Source of the DNA: Kribbella kalugense
GTDB lineage: Bacteria > Actinomycetota > Actinomycetes > Propionibacteriales > Kribbellaceae
DNA length: 64,000 nucleotides
NCBI RefSeq assembly: GCF_004365875.1
Contig: NZ_SODF01000002.1
Location: forward strand, 682,001 to 746,000
Direction: 5' to 3'
This document shows positions 42,757 to 52,041 of the stretch, piece after piece; the stretch's first letter is position 1, and each line of letters starts with the position of its first letter. The position numbers were made by a program, and so were the translations under genes. Under the pieces are notes generated by a model. The model did not search any database. It saw only the letters and a list, made by a program, of their open reading frames with translations, and had not been told where the DNA came from.

Positions 42757-43377
42757 ATGACGACGATGGTTGCGACCGCAGTCCCCAGCACCCGGCCGAA
42801 CTGGCTGCGGTACGCCGCTCTGGCCGCGAAGGTCCTGCTCTTCGGATTGTTGCTCTCGGCCCTGATCTGGCCGGACCTGAGCGGGATCAAGGGCAAGGCG
42901 TCGACCGCGCGCCTGATCGTGTACCCGATCGGCGCGATGGTCCTTCCGCTGTGGTGGGTGGCCTACGGCCGCACGCGCAGCAAGCTCCACCGCACGTTCC
43001 CGTGGCACGCGGATCTGCTGATGACGCTGCCGTGGCTGATCGACCTGGTCGGCAACCGCTTCAACCTGTTCGACACCGTCACGTGGTGGGACGACGCCAT
43101 GCACTTCGTCCTCTGGGCCTTCCTCACCGCCGGCGTCCTGCTCGCGTTCGCACCGCGCGATCTCTCCCGAGCCCTCACCGTCTTCACGGCCCTCGGCTTC
43201 GGCGCCACCGCCGCGGTCGTCTGGGAGCTCGGTGAGTATGTCGCCTTCGTCCGCACCTCCCCCGAACTCCAAACGGCCTACACCGACACCCTCGGCGACC
43301 TGGCCCTCGGCACCCTCGGCGCTCTCCTAGCCGGCCTGATCACCTATCAAGCCCGCAAACCCCGCAGCCTGGCCTGA
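42757..43377 (+). CDS. Polytopic membrane protein (YjdF/DUF2238-like)
   Basis: 206 residues with about six hydrophobic segments. The central part, 'DLVGNRFNLFDTVTWWDDAM' followed by 'HFVLWAF', and the later 'ELGEY' are reminiscent of the DUF2238 group, in which Asp and His residues line one side of the membrane. Function unknown in that family. It stands alone between the FKBP terminator and the convergent siderophore operon. Confidence 0.75.
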   Translation: MTTMVATAVPSTRPNWLRYAALAAKVLLFGLLLSALIWPDLSGIKGKASTARLIVYPIGAMVLPLWWVAYGRTRSKLHRTFPWHADLLMTLPWLIDLVGNRFNLFDTVTWWDDAMHFVLWAFLTAGVLLAFAPRDLSRALTVFTALGFGATAAVVWELGEYVAFVRTSPELQTAYTDTLGDLALGTLGALLAGLITYQARKPRSLA

Positions 43378-43381
43378 CGCC

Positions 43382-44275
43382 TCAGCGGCTCGTTGGCCGG
43401 CAGATGCCGTTGGCGGCAGCGCTGGCTGCCAGGGCGGCGGCTGCGGGACTGGAGCCCGAGTCGACTGGAGTGCGCGTTGTATGGCGGCCGATCGGCACGA
43501 CCATCGGCGTACCGGCAACCGGATCCGGGACGACCTTGACAGCCAGGCCGAACACGTCCTGCACGACCTCCTCGGTGATCACCTGATCAGGGTTGCCCTC
43601 GGCAACGATCGCGCCGTCCTTCATCGCGATCAGGTGATCGCCGAACCGGCAGGCCTGGTTCAGGTCGTGCAGCACCAGCACGATCGTGCGTTCTTCGGCC
43701 TTGTTCAGATCCACCAGCAGATCGAGTACGTCGAACTGGTGGGTCAGGTCGAGGAACGTGGTCGGCTCGTCCAGCAGCAGGATGTCGGTCTCCTGGGCGA
43801 GCGCCATCGCGATCCACACCCGCTGCCGCTGACCACCGGACAGCTCATCGATCGGCCGGTCGGCGATCGAGAGTACGTCGGTCGACGTCATCGCAGCCGC
43901 GACCGCCTCGTCGTCCGCCTTCGACCACTGCCGGATCCACCGCGTCCGCGGATACCGTCCACGGCCGACCAGGTCGGCGACAGTGATCCCCTCCGGGGCG
44001 GTCGGCGACTGCGGCAGCAGACCGAGCTTGGTCGCCACCTCCCGAGTCGGAATCTGCTGAATACTCTTCCCGTCCAGCAGCACCGTTCCACGCGACGGCT
44101 TCAGCAACCGCGCGAGAGTCTTCAACAGCGTCGATTTGCCGCACGCGTTGGCGCCGACGATGACCGTGATCTTGCCGGTCGGGATCCGCACCGACAGGTC
44201 GTGGATGATCTCCCGCTGGTCGTACCCGACCGCGAGACCATCAGCTGCGAGGCTGTGTTCCACAGAGTTCTCCAT
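43382..44275 (-). CDS. Siderophore ABC importer ATPase (FepC/FecE type)
   Basis: 297 residues. Motifs: Walker A 'GANACGKST', signature 'LSGGQRQR', Walker B 'ILLLDEPTTFLD', switch His in 'LVLHDLNQA'. The sequence type is that of ATPases for ferric siderophores and related chelates. The C-terminal 30 residues extend beyond the domain and are Ala/Ser/Thr-rich. Third gene of a leftward operon under an iron box, 3 bases after the second permease. Confidence 0.93.
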   Translation of the reverse strand: MENSVEHSLAADGLAVGYDQREIIHDLSVRIPTGKITVIVGANACGKSTLLKTLARLLKPSRGTVLLDGKSIQQIPTREVATKLGLLPQSPTAPEGITVADLVGRGRYPRTRWIRQWSKADDEAVAAAMTSTDVLSIADRPIDELSGGQRQRVWIAMALAQETDILLLDEPTTFLDLTHQFDVLDLLVDLNKAEERTIVLVLHDLNQACRFGDHLIAMKDGAIVAEGNPDQVITEEVVQDVFGLAVKVVPDPVAGTPMVVPIGRHTTRTPVDSGSSPAAAALAASAAANGICRPTSR

Positions 44276-44278
44276 CTC

Positions 44279-45319
44279 TCAGCCACCACTCCCGACTCGG
44301 TTGGCCCGTGCCAGCAGGAACATCAGGTACGGCGCACCGACCACGCCGGTGACCACTCCAACGGGCAGCTGTGTTTCCCCGAACGCATGCTGCGCGACCA
44401 GATCCGACAGGCCCACCACCAGCGCCCCGATCAGCCCGGAGGTGATCATCGCCGGCCCCGGCGACCTGGTCAGCCGCCGCGCGATCGGCGGGGCAACGAA
44501 TGCCACAAAGCCGATCGGTCCCGCCGCAGCCGTCGCCACCGCAGCCAGCAGTACGGCGATCACGATCAACCCGAGCCGCGACACCTCCACCCGCAACCCC
44601 AACCCGTACGCCGTCTCGTCACCGAGCTGCAGGATCCGCAACTGGTGCACGAGGAACACCAGGAACGGCAGCAGTACGACGAACGTGATCGCCAACGACC
44701 GTACGTTCGACCAGTCCCGCCCGTTCAGACTCCCGGTCAGCCAGATCAACGCCTGCTGGGCGATCTCCACCCGCGCCTTCGTCAACAGGTACGACGTGAT
44801 GCTGGTCGCGATCGCACCGATCCCGATGCCGATCAGGATCAGCCGGTAACTCGAAACCCCATGCCGCCAGGCGAGCACGTACATCAGGAACGCCGTCAGC
44901 ACCGCACCCGCGATCGCGAACGCCGACACCGCGACCCCGGTAAACCCCAGCGTGACAATCGCGAACACCGCGAACGCACTCGCGCCGTAGGTCACCCCAA
45001 TGATGTCCGGACTCGCCAGCGGATTGCGGGCGATGCTCTGGAAGATCGCACCCGACAGACCAAGCGCCGTACCGACGAGCAGACCGGTCAATGCCCTCGG
45101 CAACCGCAGCTGGTTCACGATGAACTCGGTCGCGCGGTCGCCGCCGCCGAACAGCGTCTTCACCACGTCGATCACCGGGATCTTGAAGTCACCCAGCGAC
45201 AACGAGACACAGAAGGTCGCGAACACCACGATCGCGAGTACGACGATCACCACGAGCGTGCGGGTCTGCCGCGCCGCCCGAGCGCGCGAGATGACCTGGA
45301 CTGCCTCCGCTGTCGCCAT
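44279..45319 (-). CDS. Siderophore ABC importer permease (FecCD family)
   Basis: 346 residues with about ten membrane helices. FecCD-type signatures: 'RLPRALTGLLVGTALGLSGA', 'NPLASPDIIGVTYGASAF', and 'GPIGFVAFVAPPIARRL' in the region that contacts the ATPase. It pairs with the other permease to form the channel. The start overlaps the first permease stop by 1 base. Confidence 0.93.
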   Translation of the reverse strand: MATAEAVQVISRARAARQTRTLVVIVVLAIVVFATFCVSLSLGDFKIPVIDVVKTLFGGGDRATEFIVNQLRLPRALTGLLVGTALGLSGAIFQSIARNPLASPDIIGVTYGASAFAVFAIVTLGFTGVAVSAFAIAGAVLTAFLMYVLAWRHGVSSYRLILIGIGIGAIATSITSYLLTKARVEIAQQALIWLTGSLNGRDWSNVRSLAITFVVLLPFLVFLVHQLRILQLGDETAYGLGLRVEVSRLGLIVIAVLLAAVATAAAGPIGFVAFVAPPIARRLTRSPGPAMITSGLIGALVVGLSDLVAQHAFGETQLPVGVVTGVVGAPYLMFLLARANRVGSGG

Positions 45320-46392
45320 CAGAGATCGGCCAACTTCCGTCGGCGTACCAGGAAGATGAAGAAGGGCGCACCGAGAACCGCGGTCACGACGCCGACCTGC
45401 AACTCACCGGGCAGCGCGACGACGCGGCCGATCACGTCGGAGCCGAGCAGCAAGATAGGTGCCAGCAGCATCGAGTACGGCAGGATCCAGCGGTAGTCCG
45501 GGCCGGTCACCAGTCGCGCCACGTGCGGGATCGTCAGCCCGATGAAGCCGATCGGTCCCGCCGCCGCGGTCGCCGCTCCACACAGCAGTACGACGACGAC
45601 CGCGACGAACAACCGGGCCAGTCCGACCCGTTGACCGAGCGACTTCGCCACGTCATCCCCCAGCGACAACGCGTTCAGCACCCGCCCGCAGAACAACGAC
45701 AGCACGATCCCGACCAGGATGAACGGCGCGACCTGCGCCGCAACGTCCGAACCCCGGCCGGCGAACGACCCGACCGACCAGAACCGGAACTGGTCGAAGG
45801 TGTCGACATCACCGATCAGCAAGGCCGTCGTCAACGATCCGAGCATCGCGGTCAGCGCCGCACCGGCCAGCGCGAGCTTCACCGGCGTCGCGCCCTCCCG
45901 CCCGAGCGACCCGAGCAGATAGACCGCGACCGACGCCGCGGCCGCACCGGCGAACGCCAGCCAGACGTACGCCGTCAACGTCGACAACCCGAACCAATAG
46001 ATGCCCCCGACAACGAACAACGCCGCGCCGCCGTTGACCCCGAGGATGCCCGGATCGGCCAGCGGGTTGCGCGTGACGCCCTGCATCAACGCACCCGCCA
46101 GACCGAGGGCCGCCCCAACCATCAGGCCGATCAGCGTCCGCGGTACGCGCAGTGACCGGACGATCACCTGGTCGGTGTCCGCCTCGTTGTAGTGGCGCAG
46201 GGCATCGAGCACCGTGGACAACGGGATCTGCTTGGACCCGATCGCGATGCTGAGCAACGACACCAGGACCAGCAGGGCCAGACAGCCGATCAGCCCGAGG
46301 ACAAGAGTGGTCCGCCGGGCCCGGCGCCGCGGCCGCACGGGGGCGGACGTCAGCTCAGGGTCGGCGGAAGCGACAGCACTGGGCGGGGGCAT
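45319..46392 (-). CDS. Siderophore ABC importer permease (FecCD family), first gene of operon
   Basis: 357 residues with about ten membrane helices after a basic N-terminus ('VRPRRRARRTT'). FecCD signatures: 'RVPRTLIGLMVGAALGLAGA', 'NPLADPGILGVNGGAALFVV', 'GPIGFIGLTIPHVARLV'. It starts 18 bases from the iron box, so iron repression of this operon is likely. No substrate-binding lipoprotein gene is found next to it, unlike many such operons. Confidence 0.93.
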   Translation of the reverse strand: MPPPSAVASADPELTSAPVRPRRRARRTTLVLGLIGCLALLVLVSLLSIAIGSKQIPLSTVLDALRHYNEADTDQVIVRSLRVPRTLIGLMVGAALGLAGALMQGVTRNPLADPGILGVNGGAALFVVGGIYWFGLSTLTAYVWLAFAGAAAASVAVYLLGSLGREGATPVKLALAGAALTAMLGSLTTALLIGDVDTFDQFRFWSVGSFAGRGSDVAAQVAPFILVGIVLSLFCGRVLNALSLGDDVAKSLGQRVGLARLFVAVVVVLLCGAATAAAGPIGFIGLTIPHVARLVTGPDYRWILPYSMLLAPILLLGSDVIGRVVALPGELQVGVVTAVLGAPFFIFLVRRRKLADL

Positions 46393-46410
46393 TGGACTTT
46401 AGGGATCCTC

Positions 46411-46429
46411 TTAGGTAAGGCTAACCTCT
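46411..46429. promoter_or_regulatory. IdeR/DmdR-type iron box
   Basis: TTAGGTAAGGCTAACCTCT matches the actinobacterial iron-box consensus TTAGGTTAGGCTAACCTAA at 16 of 19 positions, with the core AGGCTAACCT intact. It lies in the 114-base gap between the divergent permease operon and the siderophore-interacting protein gene, so iron-loaded IdeR/DmdR should repress both when iron is sufficient. Confidence 0.88.
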
Positions 46430-46506
46430 AGCTGCCTCAGCTTAACCCGGCCGCCCACGGGTTCGCACCTGCGCCTCCCCTGCCAAGTTTATGGAGAAAC
46501 CACAGC

Positions 46507-47313
46507 ATGACGACTGTGCTCGAGCGACCGATCGTGTTCGACTCGCTCCTTGCCACCGTGGCGGCCGTTGACGACCTCAGCCCGCACCTGCGCCGAGTGA
46601 CGTTCGTCGCCCCGCGGATCGCGGACGCGGTCACGGCCGGGCCGGACCAGCGGATCAAGGTCCTCCTCACCCCACCCAACGGCAGCGCGATCAGCCTTCC
46701 CACCGGCCCCGAGTGGTACGCCGATTGGTGCGCGCAGCCCGTCGACGAGCGTTTCATCATGCGGACGTACACCGTGCGCGCACTCCGCCCGGACGTCGCC
46801 GAGCTGGACGTCGAGTTCGTCCTGCACGGAGTCAACGGACCGGCGTCGGCCTGGGTCAGCGAGGCTCAGTTGGGCGACGAGGTCGGGCTGCTGCTTCCGT
46901 TCGCGGTCGACACGTCCAGCGCCAAGGGCCTGCTGCACTCCGGCGTCGACTACGTGCCGCCGGCGACCAGCGTGCGCCGGATCCTGGTCGCGGACGAGAC
47001 CGCGCTCCCGGCGCTGGCGGGCATCCTCGAGGAGCTCCCGGCCGACGTACATGCCACTGTGTTCGTCGCCGTACCGGATGCTGCTGACGTGCGACCGCTG
47101 GCCGGGAACGCGGACATCACCTGGGTCACGGACGGTTCGTTGCTAGAGGCACTCAAATCCGCGACCCTGCCGTTCGATCCGGACTATGCCTGGGTCGCCG
47201 GCGAGTCGTCGATGATCAAGGCAGTACGCCGCCATCTGGTCAACGCAGTCGGGATGCCGAAGTCCACGATCTCCTTCCAGGGCTACTGGAAACGCGGCGA
47301 AGCGCACTGCTGA
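46507..47313 (+). CDS. Siderophore-interacting protein (ViuB-like ferric-siderophore reductase)
   Basis: 268 residues from the ATG at 46507, preceded by GGAGAAA. The FAD-binding domain (about 1-130) has the motif 'RFIMRTYTVRALRPDVAELD' and 'GPASAWVSEAQLGDEVGLL'; the NAD(P)H-binding-like domain follows ('DETALPALAGILEEL', 'YAWVAGESSMIKAVRRHLV'). The family reduces ferric iron off internalised siderophores in the cytoplasm. It shares an iron box with the divergent importer and is convergent with the acyl-CoA ligase gene, 4 bases away. Confidence 0.93.
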   Translation: MTTVLERPIVFDSLLATVAAVDDLSPHLRRVTFVAPRIADAVTAGPDQRIKVLLTPPNGSAISLPTGPEWYADWCAQPVDERFIMRTYTVRALRPDVAELDVEFVLHGVNGPASAWVSEAQLGDEVGLLLPFAVDTSSAKGLLHSGVDYVPPATSVRRILVADETALPALAGILEELPADVHATVFVAVPDAADVRPLAGNADITWVTDGSLLEALKSATLPFDPDYAWVAGESSMIKAVRRHLVNAVGMPKSTISFQGYWKRGEAHC

Positions 47314-47317
47314 TCGC

Positions 47318-48862
47318 TCAGTCCACCAGCTGATCGCGGAGCACGTACTTCTGGATCTTGCCCGACGCGGTCGTCGGGAAGCTGTCGACGAACCGCCAGA
47401 TCCGCGGCACCTTGTGCGGCGCCAAGCGCCCCTGCAGATGCGCTCGCAGTACGTCGAGATCCGTCGACTCGGCCGCGGGTCTGACGAAAGCGGCGACCTG
47501 TTCGCCCCAGAAGTCGTCGGGTACGCCGACCACGGCGACGTCGGCCACCGCGGGATGAGTGATCAGCAGCTGCTCGATCTCGCGGGGGTAGATGTTCTCG
47601 CCACCGCGGATGATCAGCTCCTTGAGCCGGCCCTCGATCCGGCAGTAGCCGCGTTCGTCCATGCTCGCGAGATCGCCGGTGTGCAGCCAGCCGTCCGGGT
47701 CGATGGCGGCCGCGGTCTGCACCGGATCATCGAAGTACCCAGCCATCACGTGGTACCCGCGGGTGCACAGCTCGCCCACCGTTCCGTGGGCGACCGGCTC
47801 CGTCGTCCCAGGACGAACGATCCGCACCTCCGCGCCGGGGAGCGGGCGGCCGATCGTCTCGGCCCGGTTCTCCGGCGTGTCGTCCAACCGGGTCATGGTG
47901 ATGGCCGGAGAAGCTTCCGTCTGCGCGTACACGATCGACATCGGAACCCCGAGACCTGTTTCGATCTGCCGGACCAGCTCGGGCGCGACGGTGGCACCAC
48001 CGGAGATCGCATAACGCACCGACGACAGATCAGTTCCGGCGAAGGACGGATGCGCGAGGATCGCGAGCAACATCGTCGGCACGCCGCACAACTGCGCAGA
48101 GCGCTCGGACTCGGTCAACCGCAGTTGGAGGGCCGGGTCGAAGCGGGGCACAAGCACGTGAGTACCCAGGCTCGCCAGTGGTGCAAGCGTTCCCTGGACG
48201 CAGCCCGCGGTGTGGAACAACGGCATCGGGTTCACGAACACCTCACCGGGCTCCATCGCGAAGGTCTCGACGTACGACAACCGGGCGTTGTTGGTGATGC
48301 CGCGATGCCGCAGTACGGCGCCTTTCGGCTTACCGGTGGTTCCCGAGGTGTACTGGATCTGCGCGGGATCGCCGGGCTGAACGACCGGCAGGATCTCGGT
48401 CGGGGATCCGGATTCCTTGAATTCCTTCCAGTCGTCGAACAGCACGATCTCCCGCAGTTCAGGCAGTTCGGACCGGACCGCCAGCACCGTGTCCAGCAGC
48501 GGATTGTCTCGGTACTGCCGGACCAGGAAGACCCCCGCGGAACGGGACTGCGCGAGCACGTGGACCAACTCCCGGTCCCGCAGCGCCGGGTTGACCGTGA
48601 CCAGGGTGAGGCCTGCCAGCGCCGCCGCGAACTCGAGCACCACCCACTCCGGGATGTTGTCGGCCCAGACCGCGATCCGTTCGCCGGGCTCGAACCGGCC
48701 GAGCAGGGCCCGGGCGACGGCTTCGGATTCGGCCAGCAACTCGTCGTACCGCCATCGCCGGCGGTCGGCCGGATCGGGCAGACCTTCGACCAGCGCGACC
48801 GTCGAAGGCGCGCGCTCGGCGGCCGACCGGAGCATCGATCCCACTGTCTCTTCCCGGATCAT
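47318..48862 (-). CDS. Acyl-CoA ligase (AMP-forming)
   Basis: 514 residues from the ATG at 48862. ANL-superfamily motifs: phosphate-binding 'YTSGTTGKPKGAVLRHRG', 'YAQTEASPAI', 'GWLHTGDLASMDERGYCRI', and the hinge and lysine region ending 'PTTASGKIQKYVLRDQL'. It activates a carboxylic acid, probably a fatty or branched acid, to its CoA thioester. It overlaps the upstream SDR gene by 4 bases, and the SDR overlaps a secreted hydrolase, so the three probably act in one degradation pathway. Confidence 0.92.
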   Translation of the reverse strand: MIREETVGSMLRSAAERAPSTVALVEGLPDPADRRRWRYDELLAESEAVARALLGRFEPGERIAVWADNIPEWVVLEFAAALAGLTLVTVNPALRDRELVHVLAQSRSAGVFLVRQYRDNPLLDTVLAVRSELPELREIVLFDDWKEFKESGSPTEILPVVQPGDPAQIQYTSGTTGKPKGAVLRHRGITNNARLSYVETFAMEPGEVFVNPMPLFHTAGCVQGTLAPLASLGTHVLVPRFDPALQLRLTESERSAQLCGVPTMLLAILAHPSFAGTDLSSVRYAISGGATVAPELVRQIETGLGVPMSIVYAQTEASPAITMTRLDDTPENRAETIGRPLPGAEVRIVRPGTTEPVAHGTVGELCTRGYHVMAGYFDDPVQTAAAIDPDGWLHTGDLASMDERGYCRIEGRLKELIIRGGENIYPREIEQLLITHPAVADVAVVGVPDDFWGEQVAAFVRPAAESTDLDVLRAHLQGRLAPHKVPRIWRFVDSFPTTASGKIQKYVLRDQLVD

Positions 48863-49710
48863 GACGTCCGCCCGTCGATCCAGAGCGGCTCCGCCGGAGC
48901 ATCGCCCGTCAGCCAGTAGTCGTCGAGATCCTCCGCCGACCAGCCGCGCTCGGTCAGGATCTCTTCGTCGGTGACCATCCGCCCGGTACACGTCCGGGGT
49001 TCGCTGGTCAGGATCTCCAGCGCGGCGTCGACGTAGATCTCCGGGCGCCGCCACTGCGTCGGCTCGCCCATCTTGGCGCTCCCCCAGTTCCGGGTGGCCG
49101 CGGTGTCGATCGGCGCGGCCGGCCAGAGTGCGTTGGCGGCCACGTTGTCGTCCAGATGCTCGGCCGCGATCCCGAGCGCGAGCCGGCTCATGCCCATCTT
49201 GGTCGTCATGTACGCCGCCTTTCCGGGCGAGGCCGCGGTCGTGATCGCGGGGCTGTTCGTGAGCAGGTGGCCCCAGCCCTGCCGGACCATGTGCGGAAGC
49301 GCGTAGTACGCCGCGAGGTAGGCGGCGCGGACGTTCACCTGCCAGATCAGGTCGTACCGCTTCGGTGGGGTGTCGATCACGCGTTCCCACCACAGCGCGC
49401 CCGCGTTGCTGACCACGATGTCGACGCGGCCGAACTCGTCCACGGTGCGCTGGATCAACGCCTCGACCTGACTCTCACTGCGTACGTCGGTCCGGACCGC
49501 GATCGCCCGCGCACCGAGCGACTGCACCTCCTCGGCGACCGAGTGGATCGTGCCGGGCAGCCGTGGATCCTCGGTCTCACTCTTGCCACTCACCACCACG
49601 TCCGCGCCGGCCGCTGCCAGCGCGAGCACCAGCGCACGCCCGATCCCACGGCTGCTGCCGGTCACAACCGCAACCCGCCCAGCCAGCTCACCGCTGTGGT
49701 CCCGCTTCAA
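48859..49710 (-). CDS. Short-chain dehydrogenase/reductase
   Basis: 283 residues from a TTG at 49710 with GGAGGAG about 6 bases upstream. Rossmann motif 'VVTGSSRGIGRAL' (about 15-27), 'SNAG' (101-104), and the catalytic Tyr167/Lys171 in 'AAYMTTKMGM'. The C-terminal stretch ('WGSAKMGEPTQWRRPEIYVD', then 'TCTGRMVTDEEIL') resembles the HSDL2-like and citronellal-type dehydrogenase branch. It may oxidise an alcohol or aldehyde, or a 3-hydroxyacyl intermediate, for the adjacent ligase pathway. Confidence 0.9.
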   Translation of the reverse strand: MKRDHSGELAGRVAVVTGSSRGIGRALVLALAAAGADVVVSGKSETEDPRLPGTIHSVAEEVQSLGARAIAVRTDVRSESQVEALIQRTVDEFGRVDIVVSNAGALWWERVIDTPPKRYDLIWQVNVRAAYLAAYYALPHMVRQGWGHLLTNSPAITTAASPGKAAYMTTKMGMSRLALGIAAEHLDDNVAANALWPAAPIDTAATRNWGSAKMGEPTQWRRPEIYVDAALEILTSEPRTCTGRMVTDEEILTERGWSAEDLDDYWLTGDAPAEPLWIDGRTS

Positions 49711-50696
49711 AACCGCTCCTCCAACCAGGCGAGCGAACGCTGGAAACCCAACTGGTTGTTCAACTCGAGCGCGACGTCGTGCCCGGCTCCCGGTTGCACG
49801 TAGACCTCGGCCCCGGCCGGGAAGAGCGCCGGCGCGGCCCGCTCCAGACCGGCCTGGGTACAGGCCAACGGATTGCAGATCACGCGATCGTTCGCACCGA
49901 CGATCCGCAGCGTCGGTACGCCGATCCGGGTACTGAGGCCGGTGTTGACCTCCACCAGGTACGTCGTCTCGGACAGCGAGGCCGTGTCCTTGAGCGCATC
50001 GTCCGCCGCGATCACAGCCGGGTCCGCATTGCTGCTCTGGTAGAAGAATCCGCGCGTTCCCGGCCGGGTGGTGACATAGGTCGGGTCGACGATTCGGCCG
50101 AGGAATCGTGGATCGACCGCGGCCGGCCACAAGGTCGACACCAGCCCAGCGACCCCGAGCGCGCTGGGTTGCTGGAACCAGCCGGTGCCGATCACGCCGT
50201 CGACATCGTGGTACGTCGCCGAGGTGAGATCGGAGACGAACGTCCCGTAGGAGTGACCGGTCAGCACGATCCGGTTGTAGTCACGGCCGAGACTCCCACC
50301 GCGGACGGCGCCGACGACCTGGTGCAACGCGTCGGCGTTGGAGTACGCGTTCACCGCGACCCCCAGCGCCGGCCGAGTGGATCGGCCGATGCCGAGCCGA
50401 TCGATCGCCAGGGTGTCGTAGCCACGGTCGTTCATGAACTTCACGTACGAATAGCGCCCGTCGAAGCCCGGCAGGTCGAAGTACGCGTGGGTGTAGGTGA
50501 CGCCAGGCACAAGGATCTGCAGCGGTTTGCCGGTCCCCGCCGCGGTCCGGCAGTAGCGCCCGTAAATGACACCGTCCGGCACACCGGCGACGGAGATCGG
50601 CGTACTGACGTCCGAGCACGTCAACTGAGGCGCACCGGCTGCCGCACCCGGCGGCAGTACGGCGAGCATGATCGCCGCCAACGATCTGAGCAGCAT
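49707..50696 (-). CDS. Exported alpha/beta-hydrolase (probable esterase/lipase)
   Basis: 329 residues from the ATG at 50696, with a GGGAGGT ribosome site. A signal peptide covers about 1-22 ('LLRSLAAIMLAVLPPGAAA'). Triad candidates: Ser in 'VLTGHSYGTFVSD', Asp in 'IVGANDRVICNP', His in 'QPGAGHDVALEL'. Four cysteines probably form two disulfides. Acting outside, it may release an alcohol or acid from an ester for the SDR and ligase encoded downstream; its stop overlaps the SDR start as TTGA. It is divergent from the PucR regulator. Confidence 0.85.
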   Translation of the reverse strand: MLLRSLAAIMLAVLPPGAAAGAPQLTCSDVSTPISVAGVPDGVIYGRYCRTAAGTGKPLQILVPGVTYTHAYFDLPGFDGRYSYVKFMNDRGYDTLAIDRLGIGRSTRPALGVAVNAYSNADALHQVVGAVRGGSLGRDYNRIVLTGHSYGTFVSDLTSATYHDVDGVIGTGWFQQPSALGVAGLVSTLWPAAVDPRFLGRIVDPTYVTTRPGTRGFFYQSSNADPAVIAADDALKDTASLSETTYLVEVNTGLSTRIGVPTLRIVGANDRVICNPLACTQAGLERAAPALFPAGAEVYVQPGAGHDVALELNNQLGFQRSLAWLEERF

Positions 50697-50839
50697 CGGC
50701 ACACCTCCCGAAGAGTCCTGGTGGCAGCGTCGAACTGGTCCGGCGTACAAACAATGTGGCGACTCAGCGGAATCAACGACCCGGAATTGTTTCCGGCACC
50801 AACTCCTCGTGTCTGACCTGGGAAGATAGGCTCCGGAGC

Positions 50840-52009
50840 ATGCAAGCCCGCGATGAGCTGTCGGCGCTCGGGTACCAGGTCCTCGAGCGGTTGGACGCCG
50901 TCGTCGACGCGATGTCCCGCCGGGTCTACTCCGAGCTCGCGTTCTACTCCGAGGGCGACGTCAGCGCGGTCGACCTACGCCGCTCGATCCACGACAACCT
51001 CGTGCCCGTACTGCGCAGCCTCAGCGCCTCCGTTCCACTGGACCTCGGGCCGGCACGAGCCACCGGAAGAGAACGAGCCGAGCAAGACGCACCGCTCCCG
51101 GAAGTACTCCGCGCCTTCCGGATCGGCTTCGAACTGCTGTGGCAGGACCTGGTCGAAACTGCCCGAAGCACCGGCATCGCGAGCGATCAGAGCCTGGTCG
51201 ACGCGGCGACGACGGTGTGGCGCCTGGCCGGTGAGTGCACCGATGCGCTGGCGATCGCCTACCGGGCGTCCTCGACGGAGCTCGCCGTACAACTCGAGCA
51301 CCGCAGGCTTGCCCTCCTCGACGCTCTGTTCCACGGAGCCGTGACCGACACGACCAGCCTGTGGGAGATCGGCGAAGCAATCGGGGTGCCGCTCAGTGGG
51401 CGGTTCCTGGTGGTACTGACGCCTTCCGCGCAGGACCTGGAGACTCGCTTGCGTACGCACGGTGTCCACTCCGCCTGGAGATGGCAACCGGATGCGCTGA
51501 CCGGCCTCCTGTCACTCACGCCCGGCCTCACAGAGTCCGCAGTACTGGCCGATCTTGAGCGTGGCGCCACCACCGACATCGGCGTGAGCGGGCTCTTCCA
51601 GCACCTCCGCGACACTCCGCGAGCCGTACATCAGGCGCGGATCGCCTTGACCACCCTCACCCATCGGTCCGGGTTCGCCGTCCAGTACGACGACAGTCCG
51701 CTGGCCAGTCTGGTCAGCGCCGCACCGGCGGAGGCCTCGCGCATCAGCACCGAAGTACTCGGCGGGCTGCTGGCGCTCGGCGTACACGAGCGCAGCGTGT
51801 TGATCCGCACCTTGCGCACCTGGTGTGCCGAGGCCGGCTCAACCGGCCGGACCGCCGAGCAGTTGCACTGTCACGCCAACACGATCCGCTACCGGCTCCG
51901 CAGGATCGAAGCTCTGACCGAGCGGTCATTGCGCGATCCACAGCACGTGGCCGAACTCGTCGCCGCGCTGAGCGCATTGCGGGTATCGCCCGAGATCCGG
52001 GAGAGCTGA
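50840..52009 (+). CDS. PucR-family transcriptional regulator
   Basis: 389 residues from the ATG at 50840; the frame is open further upstream to 50756. The N-terminal half (about 1-170) is a helical sensor domain of the RsbR/CdaR-like kind. A GGDEF-like degenerate middle domain follows ('GRFLVVLTPSAQDLETRL'), and the C-terminus is the PucR/CdaR helix-turn-helix with 'QLHCHANTIRYRLRRIEALT'. It is divergent from the hydrolase-SDR-ligase operon and is its likely activator. Confidence 0.88.
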   Translation: MQARDELSALGYQVLERLDAVVDAMSRRVYSELAFYSEGDVSAVDLRRSIHDNLVPVLRSLSASVPLDLGPARATGRERAEQDAPLPEVLRAFRIGFELLWQDLVETARSTGIASDQSLVDAATTVWRLAGECTDALAIAYRASSTELAVQLEHRRLALLDALFHGAVTDTTSLWEIGEAIGVPLSGRFLVVLTPSAQDLETRLRTHGVHSAWRWQPDALTGLLSLTPGLTESAVLADLERGATTDIGVSGLFQHLRDTPRAVHQARIALTTLTHRSGFAVQYDDSPLASLVSAAPAEASRISTEVLGGLLALGVHERSVLIRTLRTWCAEAGSTGRTAEQLHCHANTIRYRLRRIEALTERSLRDPQHVAELVAALSALRVSPEIRES

Positions 52010-52041
52010 AGGGCAGAGGTTTCAGCCCTCCCGGAAGTCAG

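Noticed and set aside
43481-45496. Open frame of 671 codons antisense to the siderophore ABC genes
   Set aside because: Antisense shadow of three certain genes.
49711-50130. Longer N-terminus for the SDR at 48859-49710
   Set aside because: The extension lies in another frame of the exported hydrolase; the TTG with GGAGGAG upstream gives the normal Rossmann start.
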